64,000 nt of DNA from Streptomyces antibioticus (GTDB lineage: Bacteria > Actinomycetota > Actinomycetes > Streptomycetales > Streptomycetaceae), in contig NZ_KQ948430.1 in the NCBI RefSeq assembly GCF_001514065.1, forward strand, positions 429,816-493,815, in the 5' to 3' direction. This document shows, one piece after another, positions 16,251 through 25,413 of the stretch (its first letter is position 1; each line of letters opens with the position of its first letter). The notes below the pieces were generated by a model. That model saw nothing but the letters and a program-made list of their open reading frames with translations. It ran no database searches and had not been told where the DNA came from. A program made the position numbers and the translations under genes.

Positions 16251-17278
16251 GCGGTCCCGACGTCTCCGTCGTGATCTGCGTCTACACCGAGGACCGCTGG
16301 GAGGACATCCTCGCGGCGGTCTCCTCGGTGCGGGCGCAGTCGTATCCGGCCCGGGAGACGCTGCTGGTCGTCGACCACAACCCGGCGCTCCTGGACCGGC
16401 TGGCCAAGGAGTACAAGGAAGTCGCGGAAGTACAGGTGCTCGCCAACGCGGGCCCCCGGGGCCTGTCCGCGGGCCGCAACACCGGCATCGGCGCCTCGCA
16501 CGGCGAGGTGATCGCCTTCCTGGACGACGACGCCGTCGCCGAGCGCGACTGGCTGCGCCACTTCGCCGCCGGGTACGCCGACCCGAAGGTGATGGCGGTC
16601 GGCGGGCGCACCCTGCCGATCTGGGCGTCGGGCCGCCGTCCCGCCTGGTTCCCGGCGGAGTTCGACTGGGTGGTGGGCTGCACCTACAAGGGCCTGCCCG
16701 AGGGCCGGGTCCGGGTGCGCAACGTCCTGGGCGGCAACGCCTCGTTCCGGCGTACGGCGTTCGACGCGGCCGGCGGGTTCGCCACCGGCATCGGACGCGA
16801 CGGCGACAAACGGCCGCTGGGCTGCGAGGAGACGGAGCTGTGCATCCGGCTCACCCGGGCCAGACCGGACGCGGTGCTGCTGATCGACGACCGCGCGGTG
16901 ATCCACCACCGGGTGCCCGAGGCGCGTGAGCACTTCGGGTACTTCCGCACGCGCGCCTACGCCGAGGGCCTGTCGAAGGCACTGGTGGCCCGAAGTGTCG
17001 GCGCGAACAAGGGACTTGAGTCCGAACGCCGGTACGCCACCCGGGTGCTGCCCGCCGGGGTGGCCCGCGGGCTGCGCGACGCCGTGCTGGCCCGGCCGGG
17101 CGGCGCGGGGCGGGCGGGCGCGATCGTCGCCGGGGTGCTGACGGCCGCCGGCGGGTACGTGGTGGGGAGCGTACGGACCCGGAAGGGGGGCGCCACGTTC
17201 CAGGTGGCGCCGATCGAGGTGGCGCCGATCGAGGGGGGACCGATCGAGGCGGGACCGATCCCGGGAGGACCGAGATGA
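16247..17278 (+). CDS. family 2 glycosyltransferase with repetitive tail
   Basis: A 343-residue GT2 enzyme. SVVICVYTEDRW opens the domain, the acidic metal site is D93-D94-D95 (FLDDDAVAE), and ED-like acceptor residues are in GCEETELCIRL. A TTG start at 16247 overlaps the previous stop (TTGA) with GGGGAGAGG upstream; no other in-frame start precedes the conserved strand. The last about 20 residues are five imperfect copies of a PIE-type pentapeptide, encoded by a 15-bp DNA repeat that also carries the next gene's ribosome site. Confidence 0.9.
   Translation: MSGPDVSVVICVYTEDRWEDILAAVSSVRAQSYPARETLLVVDHNPALLDRLAKEYKEVAEVQVLANAGPRGLSAGRNTGIGASHGEVIAFLDDDAVAERDWLRHFAAGYADPKVMAVGGRTLPIWASGRRPAWFPAEFDWVVGCTYKGLPEGRVRVRNVLGGNASFRRTAFDAAGGFATGIGRDGDKRPLGCEETELCIRLTRARPDAVLLIDDRAVIHHRVPEAREHFGYFRTRAYAEGLSKALVARSVGANKGLESERRYATRVLPAGVARGLRDAVLARPGGAGRAGAIVAGVLTAAGGYVVGSVRTRKGGATFQVAPIEVAPIEGGPIEAGPIPGGPR
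17204..17268 (+). repeat. 15-bp tandem repeat at the glycosyltransferase 3' end
   Basis: Units at 17204, 17219, 17234 and 17249 read GTGGCGCCGATCGAG (twice, identical), then diverged copies, then a partial fifth from 17264 that contains the GGAGG ribosome site of the deacetylase gene starting at 17275. Confidence 0.85.
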
Positions 17279-18066
17279 GCGTGCCGATCCTCATGTACCA
17301 CTCCATCGCGACCGACCCGAACGACGCCACCCGAGACCTCTCGGTGACGCCCGAGGCCTTCGGCCAACAGATGGACGTCATCCGGGACTTGGGCCGCACG
17401 CCGATCACCACGGCCCAGCTGGCGGCGCACTGGCGCGACGGCCGCCCGCTGCCCGACCGCCCCGTCCTGGTCACCTTCGACGACGGCTACGAGGGCGTCC
17501 ACCGGCACGCCCTGCCGGTGCTCGCCAAGCACGGCTTCGCCGCCACCCTGTTCGTGTCGACGGCGTGGCTGCGCGGCCCGCACGACAACGGGCACGCGCT
17601 GGACACCATGCTGGACTGGCCGCAGGTACGCGAACTCGCCGCCGAGGGCGTGGAGATCGGCGGGCACAGCCACACCCACCCGCAGCTCGACCAGCTCGAC
17701 GACGACAGCCTGCGCCGCGAACTGATCCTCTGCAAGGAGATCGTCGCCGACGAACTCGGCACCGTCCCGGCCTCGTTCGCCTACCCCTACGGCTACTCCA
17801 GCCGCCGGGTCCGCGAGAAGGTCCGCGAGACGGGGTACGCCCAGGCCCTCGCCGTCGGCAACGGACTCGCGAGGCGCCGGCAGGGACCGTACGCGCTGCT
17901 GCGGGTCACCGTGCGCCGCAGTACGGACGCCGAGGAGTTCCAGCGCTTGATCGAAGGCCGGGCCATCGCCCGCACCTTCGCCCGGGACCGCGCGTTCACC
18001 AAGGGATACGCCATGGTCCGCAGAGCCCGCCAGGTCCGCCGGAAGGCCATCCGTTCCCGTGTCTGA
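17275..18066 (+). CDS. polysaccharide deacetylase (NodB/CE4 family)
   Basis: A CE4 deacetylase of 263 aa removing N- or O-acetyl groups from a glycan. Motif 1 is TFDDGYEG with D69/D70; motif 2 is GGHSHTH with metal ligands H131 and H135; FAYPYGYSS is motif 3. No signal peptide is seen, so it may act on a lipid-linked precursor inside the cell or be exported by other means. The ATGA start overlaps the glycosyltransferase stop, with GGAGG 6 nt upstream inside the repeat. Its end overlaps the flippase gene by 8 bp. Confidence 0.92.
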   Translation: MSVPILMYHSIATDPNDATRDLSVTPEAFGQQMDVIRDLGRTPITTAQLAAHWRDGRPLPDRPVLVTFDDGYEGVHRHALPVLAKHGFAATLFVSTAWLRGPHDNGHALDTMLDWPQVRELAAEGVEIGGHSHTHPQLDQLDDDSLRRELILCKEIVADELGTVPASFAYPYGYSSRRVREKVRETGYAQALAVGNGLARRRQGPYALLRVTVRRSTDAEEFQRLIEGRAIARTFARDRAFTKGYAMVRRARQVRRKAIRSRV

Positions 18067-21000
18067 CACGACGACCACCACCGAGTCGACCGAGCCCGCG
18101 ACCGAGGCGCCCCAGCAGTCGGGGCGCCGCCTGCGCCTGCCCGGCATGGGGCGCTCGTCCGGCGGCAACCAGCTGTTCCGCAACGCCTACGCCCTGATGC
18201 TGAACACGGGTATCTCCGCCGTGCTCGGCCTCGGCTTCTGGCTGGCCGCCGCCCGCTACTACTCCGAGTCCGCGGTCGGCCAGGGCTCCGCAGCGATCGC
18301 CGCGATGAAGTTCCTCGCGGGTCTGACCGCGGTGACCCTGACCGGCGCCCTGGCCCGCTTCATCCCGGTCTCCGGCCGTGCCACCGGACGGCTCATCTTC
18401 CGTACGTACGCGGGCAGTTCGGTGCTCGTGGCGCTCGCCGCGGGTGTCTTCCTGCTGACGCTGGACATGTGGGGCCCCTCGTACCGCTTCCTGCACGGGA
18501 CGGTGAATGGGCTCGGCTTCATCGCGGCCGTCGTCGCCTGGAACCTGCTCACCCTCCAGGACGGGGTGCTGACCGGGCTGCGCAGCGCGATCTGGGTGCC
18601 GTTCGGCAACACCGTCTTCTCCGCGGTGAAGCTGGGGCTGCTGGTCGCGTTCGCGGTGGCGATCCCGACGGCCGGTGTCTTCGTGTCCTGGGTCGCGGCG
18701 ATCGCCGTGTCGGTGCTGCCGCTGGGCTGGCTGGTGTTCCGGCGGCTTGTGCCCCGGCATGTGAAGGCCACCGAGGACCACGCGCACCCGCCCAGCGTCA
18801 GGGAGGTCGGCCGGTTCCTCGCCGGCGACTACACCGGCTCGCTGTTCTCGCTGGCGGTCGTCTATCTCGTCCCCGTGATCGTGGCCTCGCAGGTCAGCTC
18901 CGAGGACAACGCGTACTTCTACATCACCACCACCATCGGCGGCACCTGCAACCTGCTCGCCATCAACATGGGCGCCTCCCTGACGGTCGAGGGCTCGCAC
19001 GATCCGGGGCGGCTGGCCGCCAACACCCGGGCGGCTCTCAGGCGCATGGCGCGGATCATGCTGCCGGTCGCCGGGGTGCTGTTCTTCGGGGCGCCCTGGA
19101 TCCTCGGCGTCTTCGGCTCGGGGTACGCCGACGCGGCGACCCCGCTGCTGCGCTGGTTCGCGGTCGGCGCCGTGCTGCGCGTCGTCATGGAGACGTACTT
19201 CGCGGTGCTGCGCGCGCAGAGCCGCACCGCCGGACTCGCCTGGCTGCAAGGCCTGTTGTGCGCCCTGGTGCTCGGCCTGACGCTGCTCCTGCTCCCCCGC
19301 ATGGGGCTGACCGGCGCGGGCGTCGCCGAGATCTCCTCGCTCGCGGTGATCGTGGCGATCGCCGCGCCGAAGCTCTACAAGACCGTGCGGGCCGCGCCGG
19401 CCGGGGCCGTCCCCGAGGACGCGGCACCCGACGGCGACCTCGCCGACCTGGGGACACGCGAGGCCCCGCTCCCGTCGGGCGCCCGCAGGCGCGGGCCCAC
19501 CTGGGCGCTCGACCAGGACACCCTCGCCCTCGGCATCCACGTCGACTTCGACCACCTGGAACGCCGCCCGGACGTCCGCCCGGGACCCGGCACCCCGCCC
19601 ACCGGCATCCCCGTCGTCCGCCCGGCACCGCACCGGCCGACCTGGGCGCAGAAGCTGCCCGAGGTGGGGCTGCCGGTGGAGGAACGGGAACCCGGCTCGG
19701 AGGCGTCCCTGGGGCCGGTGGAGACACCGGAGGAGGAGTGGGACGCGCCGTTCGATCCTGTCGAGACGGGGGTACGGGAGGAGGGCACCGTACGGCTCGG
19801 CGCGGACGTGCCCGAAGAGGCACCCGAGCCCGATGCCGACCCGCCGCTCTCCTGGCGGGACCGGCTCCACCCCACCCGCGTCGGTGTCATCCTCGGCTGC
19901 CTGCTGACCGCCGCGCTCCTGCTGTACTGGGTGCCCGCGCTGGGGCTCGGCGAGGCCGACCTGGACCGGATGGGCGGGCTCGGGCTGATCTCGGTGCTGC
20001 CGCTGCCCACCCTGATCGGCGCGGCGCTCCTTGTGCTGTCGTTCGGCTCGCTGCTGTGGCTGGACCGCGAGCACAAGGCGCTGCTGCTGATCGCGCTGCT
20101 CGCGACCGTGGTGTCCCTGCACGCGCTGCCCGCGGTGATCGAGACGGAACCCCGCTTCGCGACCGCCTGGCAGCATCTCGGCTTCCTCGACTACATCGAC
20201 CGGACCGGGTCGGCGGTGCCCGACCTGGACGCCCGCTGGAGCTGGCCCGGCTTCTTCGCGGCGGCCGCGTTCGTCGCCCAGGCCTGCGGGGTCACGGACT
20301 TCACCGAGCTCATCCGCTGGTGGCCGCTGGCCATCCAACTCCTCTACCTGGCCCCGATGTTCCTGCTGGTGCGCTCGATGCGGGCGAGCTGGAAGGCCAA
20401 GTGGACCGGCCTGTGGGTGTTCGTGCTGTCCGGCTGGGTCGGCCAGGACTACTTCTCCCCGCAGGGCTTCACCTATCTCCTCTATCTGGTCTTCGCGGCG
20501 ATCCTCCTCGTCTACTTCCGTGCCCCGCGCGTGATCTGGACGAACAAGCGCCCCGGCGAGGTGGAGGTCGAACCGACCGACCGGCGCCAGCGGGCCGTCC
20601 TCCTCATGGTGGTCATAGGGCTGTTCGCGGCGAGCGTCCCGGCCCACCAGCTCACCCCGTTCGTGATGCTGGGCGTGCTGGCGGTCCTGGTCCTGATCGG
20701 CAGGTCCGAACTGCGCGGCCTGCCCATCCTGTTCGCCGTGCTGGTGGCGGTGTGGGTGGGCTTCATGGCCGAGCCGTACTGGTCGGGGCACTTCGACGAC
20801 CTGTTCGGCGGGGTCGGCGGCGTCGGCGGCAATGTGTCGTCGTCGGTGTCGGGCCGTATCGAGGGCGGCAGTTCCTCGCACAAGCTCGTCCTCTACACAC
20901 GCGTGGCCCTCGCCGGCGGGGTGATGGCCTTCGCCTGCTGGGGCTGGTGGCGGCGGCGCGACCACCACTACCGGGAACGCTCGCTGCTGGTCCTGACCTT

Positions 21001-21880
21001 CGTGCCGTTCCTCGGCTTCGGCATGCAGTCGTACGGCGGCGAGATGGCGCTGCGCGTCTTCATGTTCGCCCTGCCGGGCGCCGCCCTCCTCATGGGGCTC
21101 GCGCTGTTCCCACGCACCGGCGTCACGGCGAAGGAACGCGACAAGGACCGGGTGAGCCTGGCTCCGATGGCCGCGGTGCTGGCGGGTCTGCTGCTCATGT
21201 TCGGCTTCCTGGTGGCCCGTTGGGGCAACGAGCCGTTCGAGCGGATCAGGCCCGGCGAGGTCACCGCCATGGAGTACGTGTACGCCCACGACGATCCGAC
21301 GGTACGGCTGCTGTGGCTGAGCAACGACACGGTCGACAACGTGACGCCGGCGATGCCCTGGGGCGCGCGGGACATGGAGAAGGTCGAGTACGTGCCGACG
21401 CTCGCGCCCGCCGACCCGGTGCTGGTGTCCGGCCTGGTCAAGGCATTGAAGGACGCGGGGCCGAACTCGTATCTGATGATCAACCGCAGTCAGGTCACCT
21501 ATCTGGAGATGGACGTCGGCTACTCGACGTCCTGGGAGCCGCGGCTGGTCGAGAACCTGGACAAGCGGGCCGAGTTGAAGAAGGTCTTCGTCAACGCGGA
21601 CGTCACCATGTACGCGCTGGCCAAGGCGCCCGCGGGCAAGGTCGCGAAGGCGGACCCGGGGCCGATCGGGCCGCAGGTGACCTGGACGCCGTGGTCGGTG
21701 GTCGGCGGGCTCGCGGCGCTGGCGCTGATCGTGCTGCTGACCGCGCGTGAGGTGGTCCGGGTCGCGGTGCGGCCGGGGGTGCGACAACTGCGCTGGTTGC
21801 AGAGCAGCTTCTGGTTCTCCCTGCCGCTGCTGGCGGTGCTGTTCGCCTCGCTGGTGCAGCGGTTCCTGACGATGAAGTGA
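18059..21880 (+). CDS. giant membrane protein: Wzx-like flippase fused to a polytopic GT-C/polymerase-like domain
   Basis: A 1273-residue two-module protein. Residues about 45-445 are a MATE/Wzx-type polysaccharide flippase (RNAYALMLNTGISAVLGLGF at the start, about 12-14 helices). Residues about 445-595 are a hydrophilic Pro/Glu-rich linker. Residues about 600-1273 form a second set of about 12 helices with QDYFSPQGF and conserved-looking charged loops, resembling GT-C or Wzy-like membrane proteins. It starts with GTG inside the preceding gene. I infer that one protein flips and then extends or polymerises the lipid-linked repeat unit. Confidence 0.85.
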   Translation: MSDTTTTTESTEPATEAPQQSGRRLRLPGMGRSSGGNQLFRNAYALMLNTGISAVLGLGFWLAAARYYSESAVGQGSAAIAAMKFLAGLTAVTLTGALARFIPVSGRATGRLIFRTYAGSSVLVALAAGVFLLTLDMWGPSYRFLHGTVNGLGFIAAVVAWNLLTLQDGVLTGLRSAIWVPFGNTVFSAVKLGLLVAFAVAIPTAGVFVSWVAAIAVSVLPLGWLVFRRLVPRHVKATEDHAHPPSVREVGRFLAGDYTGSLFSLAVVYLVPVIVASQVSSEDNAYFYITTTIGGTCNLLAINMGASLTVEGSHDPGRLAANTRAALRRMARIMLPVAGVLFFGAPWILGVFGSGYADAATPLLRWFAVGAVLRVVMETYFAVLRAQSRTAGLAWLQGLLCALVLGLTLLLLPRMGLTGAGVAEISSLAVIVAIAAPKLYKTVRAAPAGAVPEDAAPDGDLADLGTREAPLPSGARRRGPTWALDQDTLALGIHVDFDHLERRPDVRPGPGTPPTGIPVVRPAPHRPTWAQKLPEVGLPVEEREPGSEASLGPVETPEEEWDAPFDPVETGVREEGTVRLGADVPEEAPEPDADPPLSWRDRLHPTRVGVILGCLLTAALLLYWVPALGLGEADLDRMGGLGLISVLPLPTLIGAALLVLSFGSLLWLDREHKALLLIALLATVVSLHALPAVIETEPRFATAWQHLGFLDYIDRTGSAVPDLDARWSWPGFFAAAAFVAQACGVTDFTELIRWWPLAIQLLYLAPMFLLVRSMRASWKAKWTGLWVFVLSGWVGQDYFSPQGFTYLLYLVFAAILLVYFRAPRVIWTNKRPGEVEVEPTDRRQRAVLLMVVIGLFAASVPAHQLTPFVMLGVLAVLVLIGRSELRGLPILFAVLVAVWVGFMAEPYWSGHFDDLFGGVGGVGGNVSSSVSGRIEGGSSSHKLVLYTRVALAGGVMAFACWGWWRRRDHHYRERSLLVLTFVPFLGFGMQSYGGEMALRVFMFALPGAALLMGLALFPRTGVTAKERDKDRVSLAPMAAVLAGLLLMFGFLVARWGNEPFERIRPGEVTAMEYVYAHDDPTVRLLWLSNDTVDNVTPAMPWGARDMEKVEYVPTLAPADPVLVSGLVKALKDAGPNSYLMINRSQVTYLEMDVGYSTSWEPRLVENLDKRAELKKVFVNADVTMYALAKAPAGKVAKADPGPIGPQVTWTPWSVVGGLAALALIVLLTAREVVRVAVRPGVRQLRWLQSSFWFSLPLLAVLFASLVQRFLTMK

Positions 21881-21886
21881 GGCCTC

Positions 21887-21918
21887 AGTGGCTCATCCGG
21901 CTCACCGGGTGAGCCACT
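21887..21918. terminator. convergent stem-loop
   Basis: AGTGGCTCA (21887-21895) and TGAGCCACT (21910-21918) are perfect 9-bp arms in the 21-bp gap between the flippase fusion and the hydrolase; they extend into the hydrolase 3' end. It may serve both strands. Confidence 0.5.
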
Positions 21919-23353
21919 TGACCTCGTACGCCTGCATGTCGAACCGCTTGCCGTCGACCTTCGCGCTGATCTGCCGGTCCAGGGTGTTGACCACGAGGAC
22001 GGTCCTGTCGGTGGCGAGGACACGGACGTTGGGCACGTCGTCCGCCGCGACCGACACCGTCGCGAAGTCGGTCCCGGGCCCGAACGCCTTGCCGAACCGG
22101 CTGACCAGGTCGAACATGGGCAGCTGCTGCCCGCCGTCCTTCCCGTTCGTCGGCGTCCACAGACAGCCCGCGCAGTCCGTGCCCTTCTCGTTCTCCGGGT
22201 TCCAGTAGAGCGCGGACGTGGTGCCGCCCTTGGCGAGGGCGATCATCCCGGCGGCCTGGACGGCGACGCGGCGGTCCTCGGACCAGCCCTCGCGCTCGTC
22301 CTGGGCGTCGGCGGGCTCGACGTAGTACTCGGCCCACCACAGCGGCAGGTTGCCGGTCCGCTGCCGCACCCACCGGCTGACGGCGGTGAACTTGTCCGTC
22401 GCCGCGAACTCGTTCGGCAGCATCTCGTCGTCGTTGGTGTAGCTGGAGCCGTCCACGACCACGAAGTCGGCGCCGGCCTTGTTCTTGTTCCAGTAGTCGA
22501 AGGCGTCGAGGATGCGCTGGTCCATGGCGCCCCACGGCCCCTTGAAGGTCCCGGACGCGTCCTGCGAGCGCGGGTCGACGCTGTCCATCACGAGATACGG
22601 CCCGCCGACCATGATGTCCGGGTTGACCTTCTTCAACGCCTGGTAGACGAGGTTGTAGAGCTGGGTGTAGCCCTCGTAGTCCCAGCGGGCCTCGGAGTCG
22701 TTCCAGAAGCCCTTGAACTCGTTCCAGACGATGAAGTGGCGGACGTCCGGGTAGCGCTTGGCGACGGTCGCGGCCAGCGCGGCGAAGTCCTTGAAGTGCG
22801 CGGGCTCCGGGGCGGTCTCCAGCGCGGACTGGCTCCAGTCGGTGTTGCCGACGCCCGGTTCGCCGCCCTTCATCCAGTCCGGGGCGCAGCACAGCGTGAC
22901 GACCGGGGTGGAGCCGGAGGCGCGGATGAAGTCGATGCGCCGGTCCATGTCCGCGAAGTCGTAACGCCCCTTGACCGGCTCGGGGTTGTCGGCGCCCCAG
23001 CCCATGAGGTGCTGGTTCTGCGGCAGCCCGCCGGCGTCCGCGATCCGGCCCTCGACCCGCTCGACGGCGGTGGAGCTGCCCTCGTCGGCGCTGTGCTGGG
23101 TGTGGGTGAAGCCCCAGCCGACGTCCGGGGTCTCCGCGTCGGGTGTGCTGGTCGGTGTGCCGTGCGCCCTGCTGCCGTTGCTCGTGGTGCCGTCGGTGCT
23201 CGCCCCGTTGCCGGGCAGCGTGTTGAGGAGGGTCACCACCAGGGCCAGAGCGGCCGCGCCCACCCCGAGCAGCGCGGTGAGCCGCCACCGCAGTGCCCCC
23301 GAATTCCACCCATGACGTCCCATCGAGGGCAACAGTAGACGCGGGAAGCGCAC
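21902..23353 (-). CDS. GH39-like glycoside hydrolase, membrane-anchored
   Basis: A 483-residue exported protein with one N-terminal transmembrane helix (about 28-48) and a Ser/Thr/Gly linker, then a TIM-barrel of the xylosidase/GH39 type: WGADNPEPVKGRYDF, FIVWNEFKGFWND with the probable acid/base Glu in WNE, and WWAEYYVEP with a candidate nucleophile Glu. The start is uncertain between GTG 23353 and ATG 23323, neither with a good ribosome site. Its position opposite the polysaccharide genes suggests that it trims or releases that polymer. Confidence 0.82.
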   Translation of the reverse strand: MRFPRLLLPSMGRHGWNSGALRWRLTALLGVGAAALALVVTLLNTLPGNGASTDGTTSNGSRAHGTPTSTPDAETPDVGWGFTHTQHSADEGSSTAVERVEGRIADAGGLPQNQHLMGWGADNPEPVKGRYDFADMDRRIDFIRASGSTPVVTLCCAPDWMKGGEPGVGNTDWSQSALETAPEPAHFKDFAALAATVAKRYPDVRHFIVWNEFKGFWNDSEARWDYEGYTQLYNLVYQALKKVNPDIMVGGPYLVMDSVDPRSQDASGTFKGPWGAMDQRILDAFDYWNKNKAGADFVVVDGSSYTNDDEMLPNEFAATDKFTAVSRWVRQRTGNLPLWWAEYYVEPADAQDEREGWSEDRRVAVQAAGMIALAKGGTTSALYWNPENEKGTDCAGCLWTPTNGKDGGQQLPMFDLVSRFGKAFGPGTDFATVSVAADDVPNVRVLATDRTVLVVNTLDRQISAKVDGKRFDMQAYEVKWLTR

Positions 23354-23482
23354 CTGGGGCAGGTCTTGTCATTGCACAGCTCTGTAACAGGACGGAAGGG
23401 AAGCAAAAGGTCCCATCCGACACTCCGGACGCACTACGGAAACCGGGTGCGATCGGCGTGCTCGTGCCGGATCATGGCGGGC

Positions 23483-24577
23483 ATGTCTGCGAACCCACAC
23501 GACGCTCTGCCGATCCGGCTCAACGTCGACGACAGCGACTCGCCGTCCGACGTCGTCGACGCGCTGTTCCTCGGCCGCTTCGCGACGGGCGAGCAGCCGT
23601 ACTCGCACGCGGCCAACATCGACCGCGTGCGGTCCGGCGCGTCCCTGCTGCCGCCCGGCGCCCGGGTGCTGCGCATCGCCCGGGACGACGACCGCAGCGC
23701 GACGCTCGCGGAGGGCGACGGCTGGACGCTGCTGATCTCCCGCTGGAACCGCGGCGCCGACGTCACTGTGACGGCGACCAGCGCCGAGCTGGCCGAGAAG
23801 GTGCTCGGCGAGGCGACGGACGGCGCGGCCGACGAGCCCGAGCCCCAGCCGGAGAACGTGACGATGGGGTTCTGGTACGTCTCCCCGCGCCGCGGCCCGC
23901 ACCGCACCACCCGGCAGATCTCGGCGGGCACCTGGGACGAGGTGCGGGAGAACTACACCGCGCCGGTCGCGGACGCGATGACCCGGCTGATGAAGACGAC
24001 CCCGGAGGACATCGCGGGCCGGCTGCTCCTGCTGCACGGCCCGCCGGGCACCGGCAAGACCTCGGCCCTGCGCACGCTGGCCCGCTCGTGGCGGGACTGG
24101 TGCCAGGTGGACTGCGTCCTCGACCCCGAGCGGCTCTTCTCCGACGTCGGCTATCTGATGGACATCGCGATCGGCGAGGACGACGCGACGGGCAAGGGCC
24201 GCTGGCGGCTGCTGCTCCTGGAGGACTGCGACGAACTGATCCGCGGAGAGGCCAAGCACACGGCCGGGCAGGCCCTGTCGCGGCTGCTCAACCTCACCGA
24301 CGGCCTGCTGGGCCAGGGGCGCAACGTCCTGGTCGGGGTCACCACCAACGAGGACCTGGAGCGTCTGCACCCGGCGGTGGTCCGCCCCGGCCGCTGTCTG
24401 GCCCGGATCGAGGTGGGCCGGCTGACCCGGGTGGAGGCGGTGGGCTGGCTGGGCTCCGAGGAGGGCGTGGGCCGCGACGGCGCCACACTGGCGGAGCTGT
24501 ACGCGCTGCGCCGGGGCACGTCCCCGACCGCACTGCCGGAGCCGCGGGACGGGGTGGACGCGGGCCTGTATCTGTGA
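23483..24577 (+). CDS. AAA-family ATPase (DUF5925-like N-terminal region)
   Basis: A 364-residue cytoplasmic ATPase. The first about 150 residues are an actinobacterial domain of unknown role (DALPIRLNVDDSDSPSD). The AAA core has Walker A GPPGTGKTS with K192, Walker B LLLLEDCDEL, sensor-1 VGVTTNEDL and an arginine-finger region RPGRCLARIE. ATG 23483 (or 23474) is preferred; upstream residues look non-coding. Promoters of this gene and the divergent hydrolase share about 130 bp. The remodelling target is unknown. Confidence 0.88.
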   Translation: MSANPHDALPIRLNVDDSDSPSDVVDALFLGRFATGEQPYSHAANIDRVRSGASLLPPGARVLRIARDDDRSATLAEGDGWTLLISRWNRGADVTVTATSAELAEKVLGEATDGAADEPEPQPENVTMGFWYVSPRRGPHRTTRQISAGTWDEVRENYTAPVADAMTRLMKTTPEDIAGRLLLLHGPPGTGKTSALRTLARSWRDWCQVDCVLDPERLFSDVGYLMDIAIGEDDATGKGRWRLLLLEDCDELIRGEAKHTAGQALSRLLNLTDGLLGQGRNVLVGVTTNEDLERLHPAVVRPGRCLARIEVGRLTRVEAVGWLGSEEGVGRDGATLAELYALRRGTSPTALPEPRDGVDAGLYL

Positions 24578-24595
24578 CGGCGCTTTGATGGATGT

Positions 24596-25318
24596 ATGAC
24601 CCGTTACGTCGGTACGTCGGGCTGGCAGTACAAGGACTGGCGCGGCGCCCTCTACCCGGACGGCTGCCCGACGCGGCTCTGGCTGGAGGAGTACGCCGGG
24701 CACTTCCCGACCGTGGAGATCAACAACGCCTTCTACCGGCTGCCGTCCCGGGAGAACTTCGCGGCGTGGCGGGAGCGGGTGCCGGCGGACTTCGTGGTCG
24801 CGGTGAAGGCGAGCCGCTATCTCACCCACATCAAGCGCCTGAAGGACCCGGAGGAGCCGGTCCACCGGCTGATGAGCCACGCGGAAGGGCTGGGCGACCG
24901 GCTCGGCCCGGTGCTCCTCCAGCTCCCCCCGACCCTGAAGGCCGACGCGCGGCTCCTGGACGCCTGCCTCGCCTGCTTCCCCTCGGGAACGCGGGTGGCG
25001 GTCGAGCCCCGGCACGCGTCCTGGTGGACGCCGGAGATCCGCGAGGTCCTGGAGTCCCGCTCCGCCGCCCTGTGCTGGGCCGACGTCCGCGCCCACCCGG
25101 TCACCCCGCTGTGGCGGACGACGGACTGGGGCTACGTCCGCTTCCACGAGGGCCGCGCGAAGGACTGGCCGCGCTACGGCAGACGCTCACTGGAGACCTG
25201 GGCGCACCGCATCAAGGACACCTGGTCGGCCGGGGAGGACGTGCACGCGTACTTCAACAACGACCCGAACGCGGCGGCGGTGGAGAACGCGAGGACCTTC
25301 GAGACCCTGGTCCGCTGA
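24596..25318 (+). CDS. DUF72 (YecE-like) protein
   Basis: A 240-residue TIM-barrel protein of the DUF72 family. It opens with the hallmark YVGTSGWQYKDWRG and has VEINNAFYRLPS, VAVKASRYLTHIKRLKD, LLQLPPTLKAD and the C-terminal HAYFNNDPNAAAVENA. The molecular function of the family is not settled. It lies 18 bp after the ATPase gene and may be co-transcribed. Its stop codon abuts a 37-bp tandem repeat. Confidence 0.93.
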   Translation: MTRYVGTSGWQYKDWRGALYPDGCPTRLWLEEYAGHFPTVEINNAFYRLPSRENFAAWRERVPADFVVAVKASRYLTHIKRLKDPEEPVHRLMSHAEGLGDRLGPVLLQLPPTLKADARLLDACLACFPSGTRVAVEPRHASWWTPEIREVLESRSAALCWADVRAHPVTPLWRTTDWGYVRFHEGRAKDWPRYGRRSLETWAHRIKDTWSAGEDVHAYFNNDPNAAAVENARTFETLVR

Positions 25319-25413
25319 GACTCAGGTGTCGTAAGCGGCACCCTGCTCCGCTGGAGACTCAGGCGTCGTAAGCGGCACCCTGCTCCACTGGAGACTCAGG
25401 CGTCGTAAGCGGC
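25317..25413. repeat. 37-bp tandem repeat duplicating the GntR gene 3' end
   Basis: Copies start at 25317, 25354 and 25391 (last partial). Each begins GAGACTCAGG and contains GTCGTAAGCGGC. On the minus strand this is the GntR gene's last codons and stop, so two extra copies of that terminal piece lie downstream of the real one. Confidence 0.9.

Noticed and set aside
17996-21787. 1263-aa open frame on the minus strand across the flippase fusion
   Set aside because: It is full of R, H, Q and P with no domain, lies exactly opposite a gene with clear helices, and reflects GC-rich codon bias.
23293-24588. Long alternative plus frame over the AAA ATPase
   Set aside because: It lacks any motif, while the chosen frame has Walker A, B and sensor residues.
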